Assembly (NCBI GenBank): GCA_036362985.1 | Contig: JAYGXS010000004.1 | Location: 24,440,284-24,504,283, forward strand | Direction of reading: 5' to 3' | Length of the DNA: 64,000 bases | From: Ligula intestinalis | Lineage: Eukaryota; Platyhelminthes; Cestoda; Diphyllobothriidea; Diphyllobothriidae | Shown here: piece after piece, positions 13,501-28,500 of the stretch | Numbering within the stretch: the stretch's first letter is position 1 | Layout: every line of letters begins with the position of its first letter | Position numbers and translations under genes: made by a program | The notes under the pieces: model-generated | The model's input: only the letters and a program-made list of their open reading frames with translations | Told to the model about the DNA's origin: nothing | Databases searched by the model: none

Positions 13501-16500
13501 TCGTGGACGTACTCTCTGTGCGTTTGAGCCCACTGAGAATGCCGGGCTGAATTTTGCTTTACTAGGCTGTGAACTTGGACGCCACTGGTCTGTTAAACCC
13601 AGTCTGTCATGTGGCTTCCCACCAGTTTAGGTTGCTGTATTAGCTCAAGTAATACTAGTGTTGATTTTGTCCTGAGATTCTATACCAAATATGTGTTGAT
13701 AAAGCCTGCACGAAACTGTCAGCCTTCATTGAATGCATTGTTTTTATCGTATTGCTGCAAGTTTGTTTGAATTAGGTATATACTTAAACCACGGGCCTGT
13801 TTTTATTAACAAAAAACGATCTGGAAGAAGAAAAATTCTAGCAGCTAGCGCGTGCTTCCTCCCCCTAGCCCCTACCATCTCCAGACAGGCTCAAACATCC
13901 ACCTTCCGAACTCGTGGTGGACGCTAGCCCTGATTGCTGCCTTAGTTCTTCCTGAAAACGGTCCGTGCTTATTAGTATTCCTGCTCCTCGACTCACTATG
14001 AGCACCCATGTTTAGTTGCATCACCTGCTCTGTGGGACTTGTATATCCGCAGGTTGACGGCTTTATTCGGTAGTACGTCCATAGCTTTATTTTGTCATGC
14101 AGCAAACGTATTGAGAATATTTTAGTCCCTTAATTACATTTGGCAAAATTAGCTTATATAGGCCCACTCATATACCTTAGTCACAGCATTTTGTCCTGCA
14201 AAAAGGGTAGTTATAGAGTTTTTTTTGGGTTGGGGAAATAGTATAGGCAGAAAAGGAAATTTTTAGAAGTGTTAGTGAAAATAATGTAGTCGAAGTTGCT
14301 TTCCGCGGCCGCTAGGAGTAAGTTGCTCTGCATGTAAATTGAACGTGTGCGCGGCGTTTCGCGCCGCGAACTATACTAATCTAACTCCAGAACGGTAAGT
14401 TGAACCTCAGGTAAGTTGAAGTAGACGACCTCCTAACCACCATTTCATTTTTTGGGTAATTCAAGAAACCTGCAATTTGATATTCGGGTTTTTCCGGAAT
14501 AAGTTAAACGATAACACAGATCAGGAAAATCTACAGATATAAATCAACAGCACTCCTAAATGCAGTAAAATAAAAGTGCGTTTAGCATTTATTAAAGTAT
14601 TTTCCATTGCGTGTTCTAATTTCTCACACATAAAACCCTATAACCACCGTTTTCGTAGGAAAACCTGCAGGGAGTAGGGACAAATAAGTGAGCTACTGTT
14701 GTCTTACATTTTTTAGAATTGGTGTAAGTGATTTTCCTGATCGATCAGCTAGCGCCCATTTGCAATTGCTGATATTCGTGATTGAAGCCGTCAAGGTACG
14801 TAGCACGTGCCGCAGTGTTTAGCGCGTTGGGTTTCCAAATAACAGGTAACATATTCGAAGTTCGGGTGTCGCAATACTTGGGGTCGGTTATGGCTGGCTG
14901 AAGTCTGTGTGTACTATGTTGTTTACTCATCAAATGCGCCTCTAAGTGAACTTTGAACGTTTCGCTCATCCCTGTCACTTGTTATCGTGGCACACTATTC
15001 TAGAATTACGGAATGAAAATTTCCTTGCACGCCGTCCTTTTCTTTACTAGACGTGGTTTTGCATGCTTAAGAAGATTTCCGCACGTTTTGTTTTTCTTTG
15101 TAAACATGCCTTTCAACTTCAAGTGATGGAAATGATTACATGCTTTCCTTCATTTTTTACATTTTAGCCAACGCAAGGCGAACCTACCCAAGTCTTCCCC
15201 ACCCAATCAACAGAGGTTCCGCCCTCATTCGCGGTACGCAACTTATTGGGCTAATGGTCTGTATTTTGACGTCTCTCTCTCGTTTTTTTCAAAACTAACT
15301 TCCGTCACTCTCTGTCTCTTATATGCAGTCGAACCGCCCTCCAGGCCATGGAACGCAGGTGTTCCCAAATCCACTCTACGATCTCGGGTTGCAGACCGTC
15401 AACATGCTCTGTCTCTAATGGCACGACTCAATGAGCGTCGCTGTGCTGCACCCGCCCACTGCCCCGACACCTGGGACACTGACCTCCCTGGCCCCGACCT
15501 CGTCTTTCTTCTAACAGCCCTCGTGCGTTCTCCTCGGTCGTCTCGTAGTCGCGGCCGACATTCGCTGGACGCGGCAGATCCAGTGCTGCCGTCAGCACCT
15601 CCTCCTCTTCCACCATTTGGTTTGGGCGCCTGGCTGACCTGTCAGCGGGCCCTTCGCTTCTGGCCGGATCGTCGTGCCTGTGCTGACCTCGATGGACCGG
15701 CCGCCTTCCACAAACATCCCGTCGATACACTTGGTGGACTTACAGCCTCCAGGCAGAATACTGCGGCTAGGGATCAGCGTGTGCAGGCCTGTCTGGGACC
15801 GGAAGCTGCCTTTACTCGAGGCTGGAATGATGACGTATGTCTGACCTCTCTGCGACAACTGCTTCGCAGCCCCGCAGACTACTGTTACGACCTATCGGAA
15901 GTTCTGAGCCGGTGCGTTTGCCTGCTTGCTTTTGAACGCAAAGAACGTTCTGCTCAGTTTTTTTTCGTCATTTTTGCTGGAGTGCGATGTTCTTGGCAAA
16001 TCCGATTAGACAACGCGGATCTAGCTTAGGTGCGGCTTACCGAACGGTGGTTAAATATGGCGAATTTGTGACTGCAATTGCTGCGTTTGAAGGCGATGGT
16101 CTCCATCAACTCCCCCTGCACACAACTTTGAGGCTGTGTATTCTTACAGCGGGTGTCAGATAAAAAGTTGTTGAATAACGGGTGATATTCGCCATTTATT
16201 TATTCCCCTTTCATATTGCAACTGTTTTGTTGGGTTTGCACCCGGCTGCATGCTTGGCTACTGTTCCGCCTGTTGGTTTACTGCGTTACCTGCACCAATA
16301 GCAGCAGGTAGAACCGTCTGCTCATGGTTCTCGTCCTCCCTGGTTTACTATTGTTGTCTAGGTCAAAATAGTCATCAGCTGTATAATTAGAAGTGTAATT
16401 TAATTTTCCCATTAAACTGAGCATCTAAAAGACGCTGGACTGCGTTCGGTAACCCCGTATGTTATGTTCATTGACAATAACATTCGGGTTGCGGGTGGAT

Positions 16501-19500
16501 TTCTCGTTAGTCCTTGGGTATCGTACTTCGAAATACTGTAACCTAATGAATTTGGAAAGTATATTGAGCTGCGGTAGCCAAACAGGTCCATCGCAACGAA
16601 TTTAATTTGGTGTTTAATAACATGCCGTCTACCAGTTTAGGTAGACGAACGGTTCTTAAGCATACCGATTTTTGTTGATCCAAACTAACATCCAACAGCC
16701 TTTTAGTCGTGCCACCCACGCTGATCCATATTTGTGCTGGAATCTTTTTCTCCGAAGCTCTAGGGATAAGGGCAGGCTTTTTGAATCCTGGGTAGTGTGT
16801 AAGGATACAAAATGCAAGTTTGATTTACTAAGCTACGCCTGATTGGTTTCCTTCGCCCCTTAGGTCCATATGGAATTCGTACAGTTGAAACGAGGTTTGG
16901 TTCCACCTGTCTTTTAAACCCTGATGCGGTGGACCCGCATGAGAGCCAAAAAGTGTCCGCGGGAAGTAGGCTTTGTTTCGCGCAGCGAACCAGCATGTGT
17001 GTGTCCTCCGATGAAAGCCCCGCCCACGGACCCCAACCGACAACGGAGCATGGGTAGTGCCTTTCAGTCGTCGGCTGACTGGTTACCCCTCTCAGGAGGG
17101 TGTTGGCCCAGGTTTCATGCAGGGCTGCTCTCACCCTTCTGAGATCCAATGGTCTGTATGCACATGCAACGCCAGTCCTCATCCAACCACGGTCCCTGCG
17201 GCCTGGAAGGCGCTGGCACTTTATCTCACTTCTGATTCCCTGTTGGTGACTGTGCCCGCGCTCTCACTGGTTTTCAGACCCCATTTCAGGTTTCCGGAAA
17301 GCTAGGTGGTCACTATGCGGTGGGGGAGAGAGTGAGGTCGACCTCAGCGCGTTTCTCTCCTCACTATAATAAATCTGAATGCATCTGACTCTATCACGGT
17401 GCGCTAAAAGCCGTGGCTTGGAGGGTCTGCCAAGTGACGGAAAACTCGGGCCCGTACGCGAGTGTTTGTGTGTGCGTACGGGAGGAGAGGGAGGACTGAG
17501 AGTCAGGCTGCAATGGCTCTCGCTTAATGTGGCCTTTATGGCGCTCCCGCGCAGTCGGGAGCATACCTAGCGAGACGGCTGTGTCAAGTGTGCGCGTGCT
17601 GAGTGCTTATCGCGCCAGCCATCTAAACCCTCCCTCATCCCCGGTCTTATTGACTTTGTCTTTACACCGGAGACGGAGGTGGGAGTGGCGAGCGAGTGGG
17701 TAGATTCTGTGCGAGTCTGCCTAAACTCCTGTCTTCTCTCGCACGAGTTCTCTGCGTTGCTCCTGCTTGCTGTCGCTTTCGTGTTGCTTGCCCAGCTCGC
17801 CTCTGTGTCAGTTGCGGCTTGCTCAGCGTTTGCTGCGGCTTGTTGGAGCGCGTGGTGCCCATCGTCGAAATCGACGGGGGAACTGTCGTGTGTGTTGCAC
17901 GAGTGGAGGCCCATTCAGCCACTCTTCACAAACTCGTCTTTTATCTTGACGTAGTCTTACCGTAAAAGAACGATTCGTTAACTCAGTGAGTGCAGCACGA
18001 GATCTCTTCACTTGAACGCTATTCACATATGCGTCACCGTTCGCCTGGACTTAGATGAACCGTCGAACGCCATTCTCCAGGACCTTGACTTGGCCTCACT
18101 AGTTTATACCTCTGCACTAGTACAATTGCTCTAGAGCCTTCAGCTACCTTTTACTCCAGCCCGTGTTCCTTGCAATCATTTGTTAGCTGCCATTCTTGCC
18201 TCTATCATTCTTTATTGCCCGTTTTTATTTTGCTTGGCCTGCCGACTCATGCTAATGTCGCTAACAGGCTCTCTTTTGCGTGCCCTCCTCGTTATCAGAT
18301 TTTTGATGACGATCCCGACTGCTGTTTCGGCGGGTGCGCAACTGAACGCCTCCTCTGCTGTTCTCCAGCACTGTCAGTCACAGCAGGATGAGGCCATTGG
18401 CTGTGTGTTAAATTCCTACCTTGTCAGCGCCGGTCTTTTCAATCACTGTCAGCCGGTGAAGGTGCATGCACCGGAGCACCGTACTGCAGCTGCCTGCCCC
18501 TGCCGTTCGCTGACCCTGCGCTCCTGGATCTTTCCAGCTCAACTCTACCAAATAGCTAACAGTCAGTGCTTCCAGTTTCCGGATCCTCGTCTTATTCAGT
18601 ACGACTGCGGTAAGTCTGGACTTCCTGATCCTCTTTTTAGCCCTCTTTCATTCCTCTTTCTGTCTATGCACGTGTTCCCACGCCTGAGGTACGCTGCTTG
18701 TACCCATGCTTCCGTTTGTTATTTCGATAGCGCCGAAAGTAACTGCAAAAAAGGTTTAATAACTGTGTCTGTAACCAAACAAACGCCTCAGGTTTTTGGA
18801 GTACAGTTTGCAAGTTTTTTGTTCGCGCACTTTTTTTGGCCTGTGTCTTTCTAAACTGAGAATGTTCTGGATTCTTACTAATGCTCTTGTTTTAACGAAA
18901 AGTGGTGCGTGTAACGATTACTCTAAAAGCGGGCTAGTCTGTGTAGTCGGTACCGTCTATGAAAACGTACAAAAATGCTGTCCAGTTGATTGCAGAAAGT
19001 CACCTGTGTGCTACTTTCCAAACAGCAAGGACTTTTATACCTCCGTGGGACTGTGTTTTCCGTACAATATTCGCAAAGGGCGACTTCTCAAGCCAGTACT
19101 TTCATAATTTCGCAAACCTAAAAGTTTTTTTGTCTGCTAGGGCCTTGTTAATCTGTTTTTCCAAAACAAATTTGCGTGTGACGGGTTCTCCATTTTCAAT
19201 CTGACTGATCTACCAGAATTGCCCACTTTTAGCTAAACCTGAAGTGCAAATTACACTAGAAAAAGAAACATGTAACCAATCACATCTGCCTTTTTCGACA
19301 ATGTCGTTATAATACGAAAACGTTGTTAAAGTAACCTCTTGTCGAGATACTACCATTCACTTTCACGATATTACATGCCATCAACCACCATTGCTTCTTT
19401 ACCTCTGTGTGATACTTCATTTCGCTTCTGTTGTTCTCTAAAGGTAAACTACAGCGCCTAGACATGCTTCTTAGAGATCTGATGGCTGGAAACCATCGGG

Positions 19501-22500
19501 TACTAATGTTTACTCAAATGGCGCGTATGCTTGATATTTTGGAACAATTTTTGGCCTATCATGGGTACCGTTACCTCCGCCTGGACGGTACAACCAAAGT
19601 GGAACAACGTCAGGTGCTCATGGAACGATTCAATATGGACTCACGCATCTTTGTCTTTATCTTGTCAACACGATCTGGCGGTCTGGGAATCAACCTGACC
19701 GGAGCCGACACCGTCATCTTCTATGATTCGGACTGGAATCCCACAATGGATGCTCAGGCCCAAGATAGGTTAGTTTTATGGTGAAAACTGAACTCCAAAA
19801 CAACATACCGGAAGAAATGGTGGCTTTCATGTCTATCATCTAAAAGATTAATTTCGGTTCCCGCTAATCAGGGACTGTGAATCCAATGCACTGCTTGCAC
19901 CTTATGGCATCTGGTTTAAATTCGTCAGTGTGCGTATTGCTTGCGATCGGTTTTTATTATCGCATGGCTTTTTCAGCTAATGCATTAACATCCGTAGGTA
20001 CCGGATGATTTAATCTTTCTCAAAATAGGTTGTTTTTGGGTCATCACTCAGCGAAGAAGTGGTGTTAGACTTACAAGCTTGTGCTCATATCAGCGCGTGG
20101 AGTCTAACTGTTACTTTTGAGACTCTTCATGTGTCAACCTCCTAGTAAGACTTAGGCTGGCTGACGTTTTTGATCCTGTCCCTATCGGTTCCACCCGGTG
20201 GACATTCGTGGGTAACTGTTTGATATCGACATTTCCAGTGGCTTATTGAACTCGGCCACTTTAGAAACCGACCTTCCTGTAATCGCAAATCCAAAATTGC
20301 TCGAATTACTCTTCCTGAACTGATGCTGTTTATACAGATCTAGTTTTCGTAGTATGTGTCCTCAGTCACCAACTAAATGGTTAATTTTTGCATCTTCCTC
20401 AATTTCTACTCGTCTCGAGCATTTGTTTGTGAGTTAGGACTCTTGGCTTTTGGGCGCCCTTTTCACTTTGCTTCTTCCCATTTCCGTTCGCTCCTCTCCC
20501 CATTGTTAGATGCCATCGTATTGGACAAACCCGAGATGTGCATATTTACCGCTTGATCAGTGAAAGAACCGTTGAGGAGAATATACTCCGTAAGGCTAAC
20601 CAGAAACGTCTCCTCAGTGATGTCGCCATCGAGGGTGGCAAGTTTACAACGGCCTTCTTCAAGCAGAGTATAATCTCCGACCTCTTTGCTGAACCCTCTG
20701 GTCTGCAGGTACGTATGCCTTATTTTTTGCTCACCATGTTCTTATCAGAAATTTACCTTTAATCACCGGACACTTCCCTCACTCATCTGATTCTCCGTCA
20801 ATGAGGTGCTCTTTAAACAATTTACCTACCAGAGATACACCGAATGCGTAAACAAATGTTATCGATCATAATTATGTCTCTCGTGTATAAGTCGCTCAAT
20901 TTGCCCTAATTTCCAGCCGAGTGTAGTTTGCCCTAAAAGTAGTCATTATGCCACGCCCGTTTAGCTGGAGTTTACACCTTGCCAACTTAAACTGAGGAGT
21001 TTCGGTATTAGTCGCCGTGCACCTCACGGGCGAGCTTCATATCAGTACTGACTGTTAACAGTAGTCAAATTTACTCGCCCCAGCTGACGCCATAAAGCCT
21101 TCTCTGTATTCTCTTTATGCCCTTGATCCTCTTACCATCTTGCTCTCTACCACACCCTTTTAGGATCTAGTGAACGAAGGAAAGGATGAGGAGAAACAGG
21201 CCGAGGAATCCTCCTCCTCCTCTCCCGCCAAGACTGTCTTCAGTCAAGGGACTGTGGCAGAAACTTCAGAAGAAGGCTGTTCAGAAAGCGCAGACGGTTC
21301 TACCCCGGCAACCCTTCTGACCACTCGGAGCGGCCGTCAGGTACGCTGGCGGGGATCCGCCTCTTTGCTGGCCAATCAACAGCAGCAGCAGCAATCAGAT
21401 GTCACGACAACCGCGACAGCTGCTTCAATAAGCGACTCCCAGTGGGTCGCGGCTCTGGAGGCCTGTGAGGACGAGAACGACCGTGCGGCTGCCAAACGTG
21501 CACTTGACGAAGCCCGAGTGAGTATTTGTTTTTAACTGATCGCCTCCCCCCCCCTCCGCCGGTCTTCACCTTCACCCACATTTGCCATTCTGCTTTTGCA
21601 GTCTCACTTGATGTGACCGTAGCTTAAATTTGCGTCCATCTATGGTCCCAACTTCGTATGTTGTTCCTGTAGAACAAAAAAACAGCAAGACATTCCCCAT
21701 AAATTGATTCACTAATTTCAAAAGGGCATAAGGAGTTGGTATTAGTGGGTCCGCCGCAGTAAGTAAACTTATGTTGCCTACTTCCGCGTCTATTCTCCTA
21801 TTCACAGAGCTTGCGAACTGTCTATAACCGCAACCAATTCGGAGTTTCTCATCTGATGCATCAGACTAAGCGTCTGGTTAGAAAATGAGCGTCCTTGTAC
21901 CATTAGAAAAAACACGAGAGGATATCAAAAGTAGTGACAATGAGCGTACATTTTGCAACCGCATACCTGGTTTTGTAATTGTTTATTTTAATTTTTTTTC
22001 TCAATACACGTGGAAGGCTGATATGAGCAGACCACGAAATGAGCATCTATTTCCTATGTTGCATTTGAAAATTTTCCATCAGAGCACAAGTCATGCAGTG
22101 GAGCAGCCAGTCGACCGGTCGATGTCGAACATGATTTTTCCCAGTGTAAAATAAAAAGTTATTTTTGGCCTCCAAGGCGTTTTTCCTATAATTCACTTCG
22201 GTTAGGTGGAACTGAGGACGATTTTTGCCGTACTGGTTAGGGAGCTTCCAGGTTTGGGAACTGTCATAGGGTGTAATTAAGGAAGGGGAGGAAGACTGCT
22301 CGATAAATTTATTCATCTAAACTTTCGAACTCTCGTTGGAGTCCATCGTGACAGCAGAACAGCCGAGGGGTAGAAGGCCATTAAGCAAAAGTAAGGTTGG
22401 TCCGAAGGTAACTGCACAGGGCTGCACGCCGGCGATGGAATAACCCTCTTCTCCCCTTTCTTACACATCCACCTGCATTGCGTACATTCATCTCAATTCT

Positions 22501-25500
22501 TACAGTAAGGTTTCATACCAAGAGGTTGGCAATCAATTAAAAATTGCGATTTGTAAACATGCCACCTTCCCTCTAAGACTATAATTTTCCTGATTTGACT
22601 TCGCTGGCAGTTGAGCTCATTGAATCTCAGATCGCACGTGACGACTCAATGGGTTCACATTGACATCCACAGTCAATGGTTAGAAGATAAGAAGCTGTTT
22701 TCTGTGCCATGCCGTTTACTCTCCTCGGGACTGTTTTGTTAGCATTTTGGCGCATTTAGCTACCGGCTACAGTGATGTTTTTCCTTACAATAGACCCTTG
22801 TTCTATGCTCTCAGCAAACATTTTATTCTTAAACGGCTTTAGCCGTCAGTTTAATTTTATCTTGTACCCTTGTATTTTACCATACTAACAGCCTAGGTAC
22901 TAGCTAAAAGGCCCAGGTACGTGTTTCGCCGGTATTCTGCCACTGCTAGACAGCTGCCAAGGGTCCGGCTCATCAGTGGGTTCTCCCTGCTTTCCTTGTT
23001 TGCTTTCTGGTTAATATGCTTTTTATGAAAGTTCCGAGTTTTAATTTCCTTAGAAATTAATTTACGTTCGCGGTATCCCTCAGTATATATTTAAAGTCTG
23101 TAGGTATCGACCAAAATTTAGGCTGTATTTTTGGAATAAAACCCATCAGCCACTGTATATTATACGCATGCTGCCAATAGACAGACTTTAGTATATATTG
23201 ATGCTGTAATTAATCTTACCTTGCTGTCCCTTCTCTAATAATTCGTCTCAGTGTTAAATCGTGCTATTGATTGCGCAGTTTACTCCATTCCGCACTGGTG
23301 ACCTACCTGGCCCCAACAACACTTCTGATTTTGTGCTATTAACGGATTTTATCCGCATTATCTTCTGTTCATTTTATTCCCATGTTGATGGTACCTTACT
23401 GCATACTACGGATTTCAATTTAGGGCAAAATATTGCTCATAAACTCGACAAGTAGCTAATCTCGCATGCTATATAATGCATTAAAACTGTGTTCAAAATA
23501 TTCCGTTATGGTGGCATGGCCCGTCGGTCACTCTGTCTTTCCGTACTCTTTAGCCTAGGTCTTAGCCTCTACCATGTCACGTTTGTCACTACTAGTGCCC
23601 ACTGATTCATTTTCGTTAGATGTGCATTGCGCTGACCGACGATTTGAATTGCATTATTTATCAGTCAAACGCGTAGTGCATGCTAAGGATATGTAGTAAC
23701 CGTTCCCGCTATTACTCTTGTCTTCCTCATCTAGGCGGACATGGCGGAGTTTGATGACAGCGCTCCTCTCGACACAGGTGTTCTGAAGGACCCGACTGCC
23801 ACTGTCCTTCCTGTCGCGGACACGGAGGGGACCAGTGATGCCACGCTTTCTGCGGTGCCCGGAGAGGAGAGTGCCTGCCTCCTGGCTGGCAGCGCTTCCG
23901 ATCCGTTGGCGCGGTTTGCTGCCCATAGACGAATGGCGCAGCAGCAGCAGCAACGACCTGCACTGACTGCCATCGCGGAGGCGGAGGAGACAGCCGCGGT
24001 CCTGGAGGAGAAGGCCCCAGAGGCGGTGGTTGAACGAGAGCTAGCCGAATTTGAGGCCCTTCTTCGCCCGATTGAGCGTTTCGGTGTGAACCACCTGGAG
24101 AGCTTCCAGGATGAATCGCTGGCCAGCGAGTTAGAGAAGTTTGAGGTGAGAGTGATAGAGCGATAGAAAATTGAGCTTGTTTTTTCTCGTTACTTGCCTT
24201 TATTGAAACAATGAAGAGTTCGTCTTATGAGCTTTGCACCTCTCCAGGACTTGGCTATACTGTCTCATGAGCAGTATCGTCCACTGCTAAGATTTGCGAT
24301 CTTCAAGAATGCTGGTTCGGCGTCGATGAAATAGTTTATTCAATTTTACTTAAAAACTTGATGCGCTGATTTTCTTGCAGTCCGGCTGGCGGTGTTGGTG
24401 GTGACGGTAGCTGCGCTTAGCATGACTGTATAACCGCAGTTATTTCCTGTTATAACGGAGACCCAGGCCGAGATATTACCGCGCAATGTGCCGCCAAATT
24501 GTTGTCAAGAATGCCCAGGCCAAAATATTCACCGTCTAGTTACGCCTCATTTGAGCCCCCAAAGAGACAACATGACAGGAAGTGTGCAGAAGCGGAAGTC
24601 TTTGAGTGTTCTATGTACAACAAATTTAGGGAAACAAACGTATGTCAATGATGTCCCTTGAGCCAATAAGATTCTCTCCTGAGGTAGTGGCCAGTCCTAT
24701 TGGTTGTTGGCTCAGTGAGTGAATGTAGCTAGATATTCAAATTATCGATTGATTGTCTAGCTCGAAGTTTTAGCTCGCGCATAGGCCGATCGATAGCCTA
24801 TTGTGGAAGCGGCTATGGTTTGCAAACTACTGCTTGCGAAGGCTGTTGTTAGGCCGCCCTAATATTCCCTGCTCGTTTGCTATGTATCCGCTCGATGCTG
24901 CTTTCGCTTAAGGGAGCTGGATAATTTCGATATACGTAAAACTTCCCATTTTTCGCAGTCAACTGAAACCAGGGGGTCGCGCCTCGAATCCAATATGTCC
25001 TTGCAGATATCTTATCGTTTTCCACGTTTCCACACTGCGCTTGTATCACAGTGTGTAAGACTGAGGAGTCGTATCGCATTATAAAAGTTGGCATGTGCAA
25101 CTGAACGAGTCTCCTGAATATGTTTCATGTATGCTGCATCTATTTCATTCACACTCCTTGAACTTGCTCCGCAAACCTATTAATGCCGCTGCCATCACTG
25201 TCTAATCCTCTGTCAGGCATGACTGAGCGCAGTCAACACTAGCCCTGGTGTCGCCAGTGTTCACTGCTGCCTGAGACAGCAACTCGCAGTTCTGGGCATA
25301 ACTACTTCCTCCCGCGGGTGACTTCCGTCTTTTTCCACGACGTCGGAATCAAGCCTGCTGATTGTAATGTTCTCACCCCAAACACTGCTTAGACGCCACA
25401 CGTTGCGCGTATGTACCGGTTTTCATTTCGGTGGATAAGGGGGGAGAGCTCGGGTCTTATACGAGTGACAGCGCACCAAATACTATAGTAAGAAGGAGTC

Positions 25501-28500
25501 GTGTCAGCCTGAACCGGAGCGGAGGACCGACTTACTGGGCCAGTTATTCACTTAACAAGCCACAGTTGCTAGCGCGTTGTGATAGATTTTATGTACGCCA
25601 GATTTGGCACTGTAATAAACGCTCCATAACACTAATTAGACACCACATACCGACTGGTTGAGACCGGCACATGTAAATTTCAGGAGTAGTTTGAGGTACG
25701 ATGATTGCTGGACCAACTGCCTAGTCTGTCTGGCTCGTGCATCTGTGAAATTCTCTGTTATTCCATGCCCTTATTGAATACTGCCCATACCTTTCCATTC
25801 GATGACTGACTTGCTTCTGTGATGTACAGGCTCAGCTAGAGGAATCCAAAAAGACCTGGAAGGTCAATCAGCTGAAGGCCCTGCATGAAGCAGACGAGGA
25901 CAAGGCAGACCTCGAGGAGGACGAAATCCTCTACTGCGCCAGCTCCTACGACCCCGAGGCTGTGCGCCTCGCTGAACTGGATGAGTTAGAGCGCGCCGAA
26001 ATGGACGAGAGCCTAGAAGGTGCCTCACGTCCTGTAGGTCGTGGTCGCAGGGGTCGCGGCAGTCGAATGCGAGGTGCTGGCCGAGTTCGTGGCGGGGTCC
26101 GCATTCGCGGTGGCGCTAGCAGTCGCCAGAGCTCTGTCTCTGCCTCGCATGCAACGACGTCAGTGCCCAGGACAGACAGCGAACGTTCTCTTCACCAGGT
26201 AAGATTAGAAGGCTCGTCGCCTTTCCTGATGAATATTTGACATGAGGAAATTTCGTTATTATTTTGGCTGTATATCACAGCCTATTGAAAGTGAACTTTA
26301 GTAAAGAGTAGGAGTTTTAAGTGCTTGCTTTCAGTGATATTTCCATCCAAATTGTACACTTTTGTAAGTTCCGTTTCCTCCTCTTCTTTAGGGATCAGGA
26401 GTATTTAAACACACTCTTGTAATCACTATTAGATTGCTGATTTTAGTGCCTTCTTGCAAAATTCTCTGCAAAAATTAGGGTTTACAATTTGGAGCCAACT
26501 GAAGGTATCGGGTTTGTTCCTTAATGGTAATTTGCCAGGCGTTAACTGTAGGAGCTTTCAGCTCTTCCGTATTTTATATGTTCAGAAAGGGTGGGTGGCT
26601 TGGGCATTGCAAAACCGTCTACTGGTTTCCCTAAAAATTGTTATCTTGCCTTCTCTGTATTTGTCGAACAGTTGTTTATCGACAGCGCGAAACGCTGTGC
26701 AGCGTGTTTTCGAGCTTTGACTATGCGCACAAATGCAACTAGTCAATTCTGTTGCTTTTGCCTTCTGGCCCATTATTAGTAAACCCAGGAGGACCCGTTC
26801 CGTCGACAGTCACACTGCACAAGATCGAGTGATCAAACAGCTGCCTTATGCATGTTTTATATTAAACTATTTGGATTTATAAGTGCACAAAGCAACTATT
26901 GTGTATTAAATTTGCGAAAATTCCCACTTAGAAATTCAGAAGATGAATTGGCGAGAAATTCTCGTCAGGTCTGTACATTTATAGCAATTAAGTAAATAAA
27001 CTATGCAGGTTGGTAAAAAAAATAGTATGGTTGTCAAAGGAGAGGGAATCGGTATCAAAGTATAATCAGCGTTAGCGGGGACTGGTGGTATTACAACCTT
27101 ACTTCAGTAACTTGGTCGAACTGAAAACACTTTTCCCTATTTCGGCTAACACCTAATGTGATAGGGAATCTACTGTATATCTGGACATAACTACGCTTGA
27201 AATGCGTGCGTCCACTCCAGCTCTGACTTGCTAATATTTCTTCATTTTTCTATTTTTTAGTTCTTACTGATAGACACATCGATCCCAGGGAAATTAGGTG
27301 CTACGGCTAAGGTTTGGGTTAAGGTGAGGAAATATTTACGCATCGTGGAATTTAGCACAAGGCCATCTGTATTATACGGAGTGGTCCTATTCCCGTGCTC
27401 TACAAGAGGGAGGAAGGTCAGCATGCAACTAATTCCGATCCAAAAAAACATACAGAAAATACTTAATAGTAACAACAAAGTGTTTTGATACCCCCAAGCT
27501 ATTGCCTTAGACCCGTATTTACTCACTGTTAGTAGCACCAATTTTATTAGCGCACGCTATCTGAAGTTGGGCAAGCCAGGAGACTCGCCATGGGCCGAAA
27601 CCGATCTGCCGACCTATCTATATCTTGTTTGTGCTCCGGTGAAATGAGCAATTTAAGACTGCGCTGCCTACCCATCAGCATCATGCCAGTTTCAAAACCG
27701 TCCCTACCGGTTGGATTATCGTTGAAGTGCGCAGCAGAAAATCAGTGCCAACCCATTCATTTGTTTTTGTTTCCGTTATTCTTCTGAAATTTTCGTTTGC
27801 GGTATTTGCCCCCTGTTCTCCTCGTAGGCTTCCAAGCGCTCCCACCTCCGTGGTCGACATGGTGTGGACGGCGATGCCTACTACGCCTTCGATCGCAGCC
27901 GTAGGCGCGTTGTTAACCACGCCGACGTGTCCTTATCCCCTCCATCGAGTGAGGAGGAGACGTCGAGGGTCTCTTTCTCCAATCGATCTTCTGCATCTGG
28001 GCGTATGTCAGACCACTGGCGGCGCCACCCACGCAAGCGGACCGCTGCCCCGCCATCCTTCTACTCCAAGTATTTTGACCTGGAGAGTAAAGAGGGTGCT
28101 GACGACGATTTACGAGTCAACCAGCAGGAGCAGGAGGAGGAAGAAGACAATCATTGGCAGTCCACTTTTCGCTATCGGACCACAGCAGGCGCCAGCAGCA
28201 GCACCAGGGGATATCGTAGGCGAGATCGTGAGGCTCCGGCACCACTCTCTTTTGCCTCTGATGATGCTGATGACTTCTATTACACAAAGGAAGCTCGCTG
28301 CCAACCATCCGAGTCTTTTCAACCCCCTCCCCCTCGTCGCCGCCGCGGTCGGCCTCCCAAGATTCACCACCAGCAGCAGTATTCGTCTCGGGACACGTTT
28401 CCTGGGCGTGATAGTCCTCGTGTGCCTGAGTCTACACCCACGTCTGCCGCCGCCGTCGCCGCCTCGAAGCGTCAGACAGTTGATGAGGGTGAAAATGTCT

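Noticed and set aside
16760..17182. 140-aa minus-strand ORF in an SRCAP intron
   Set aside because: No recognisable motif, and it borders the GC-rich dispersed repeat. Its length can be explained by base composition.
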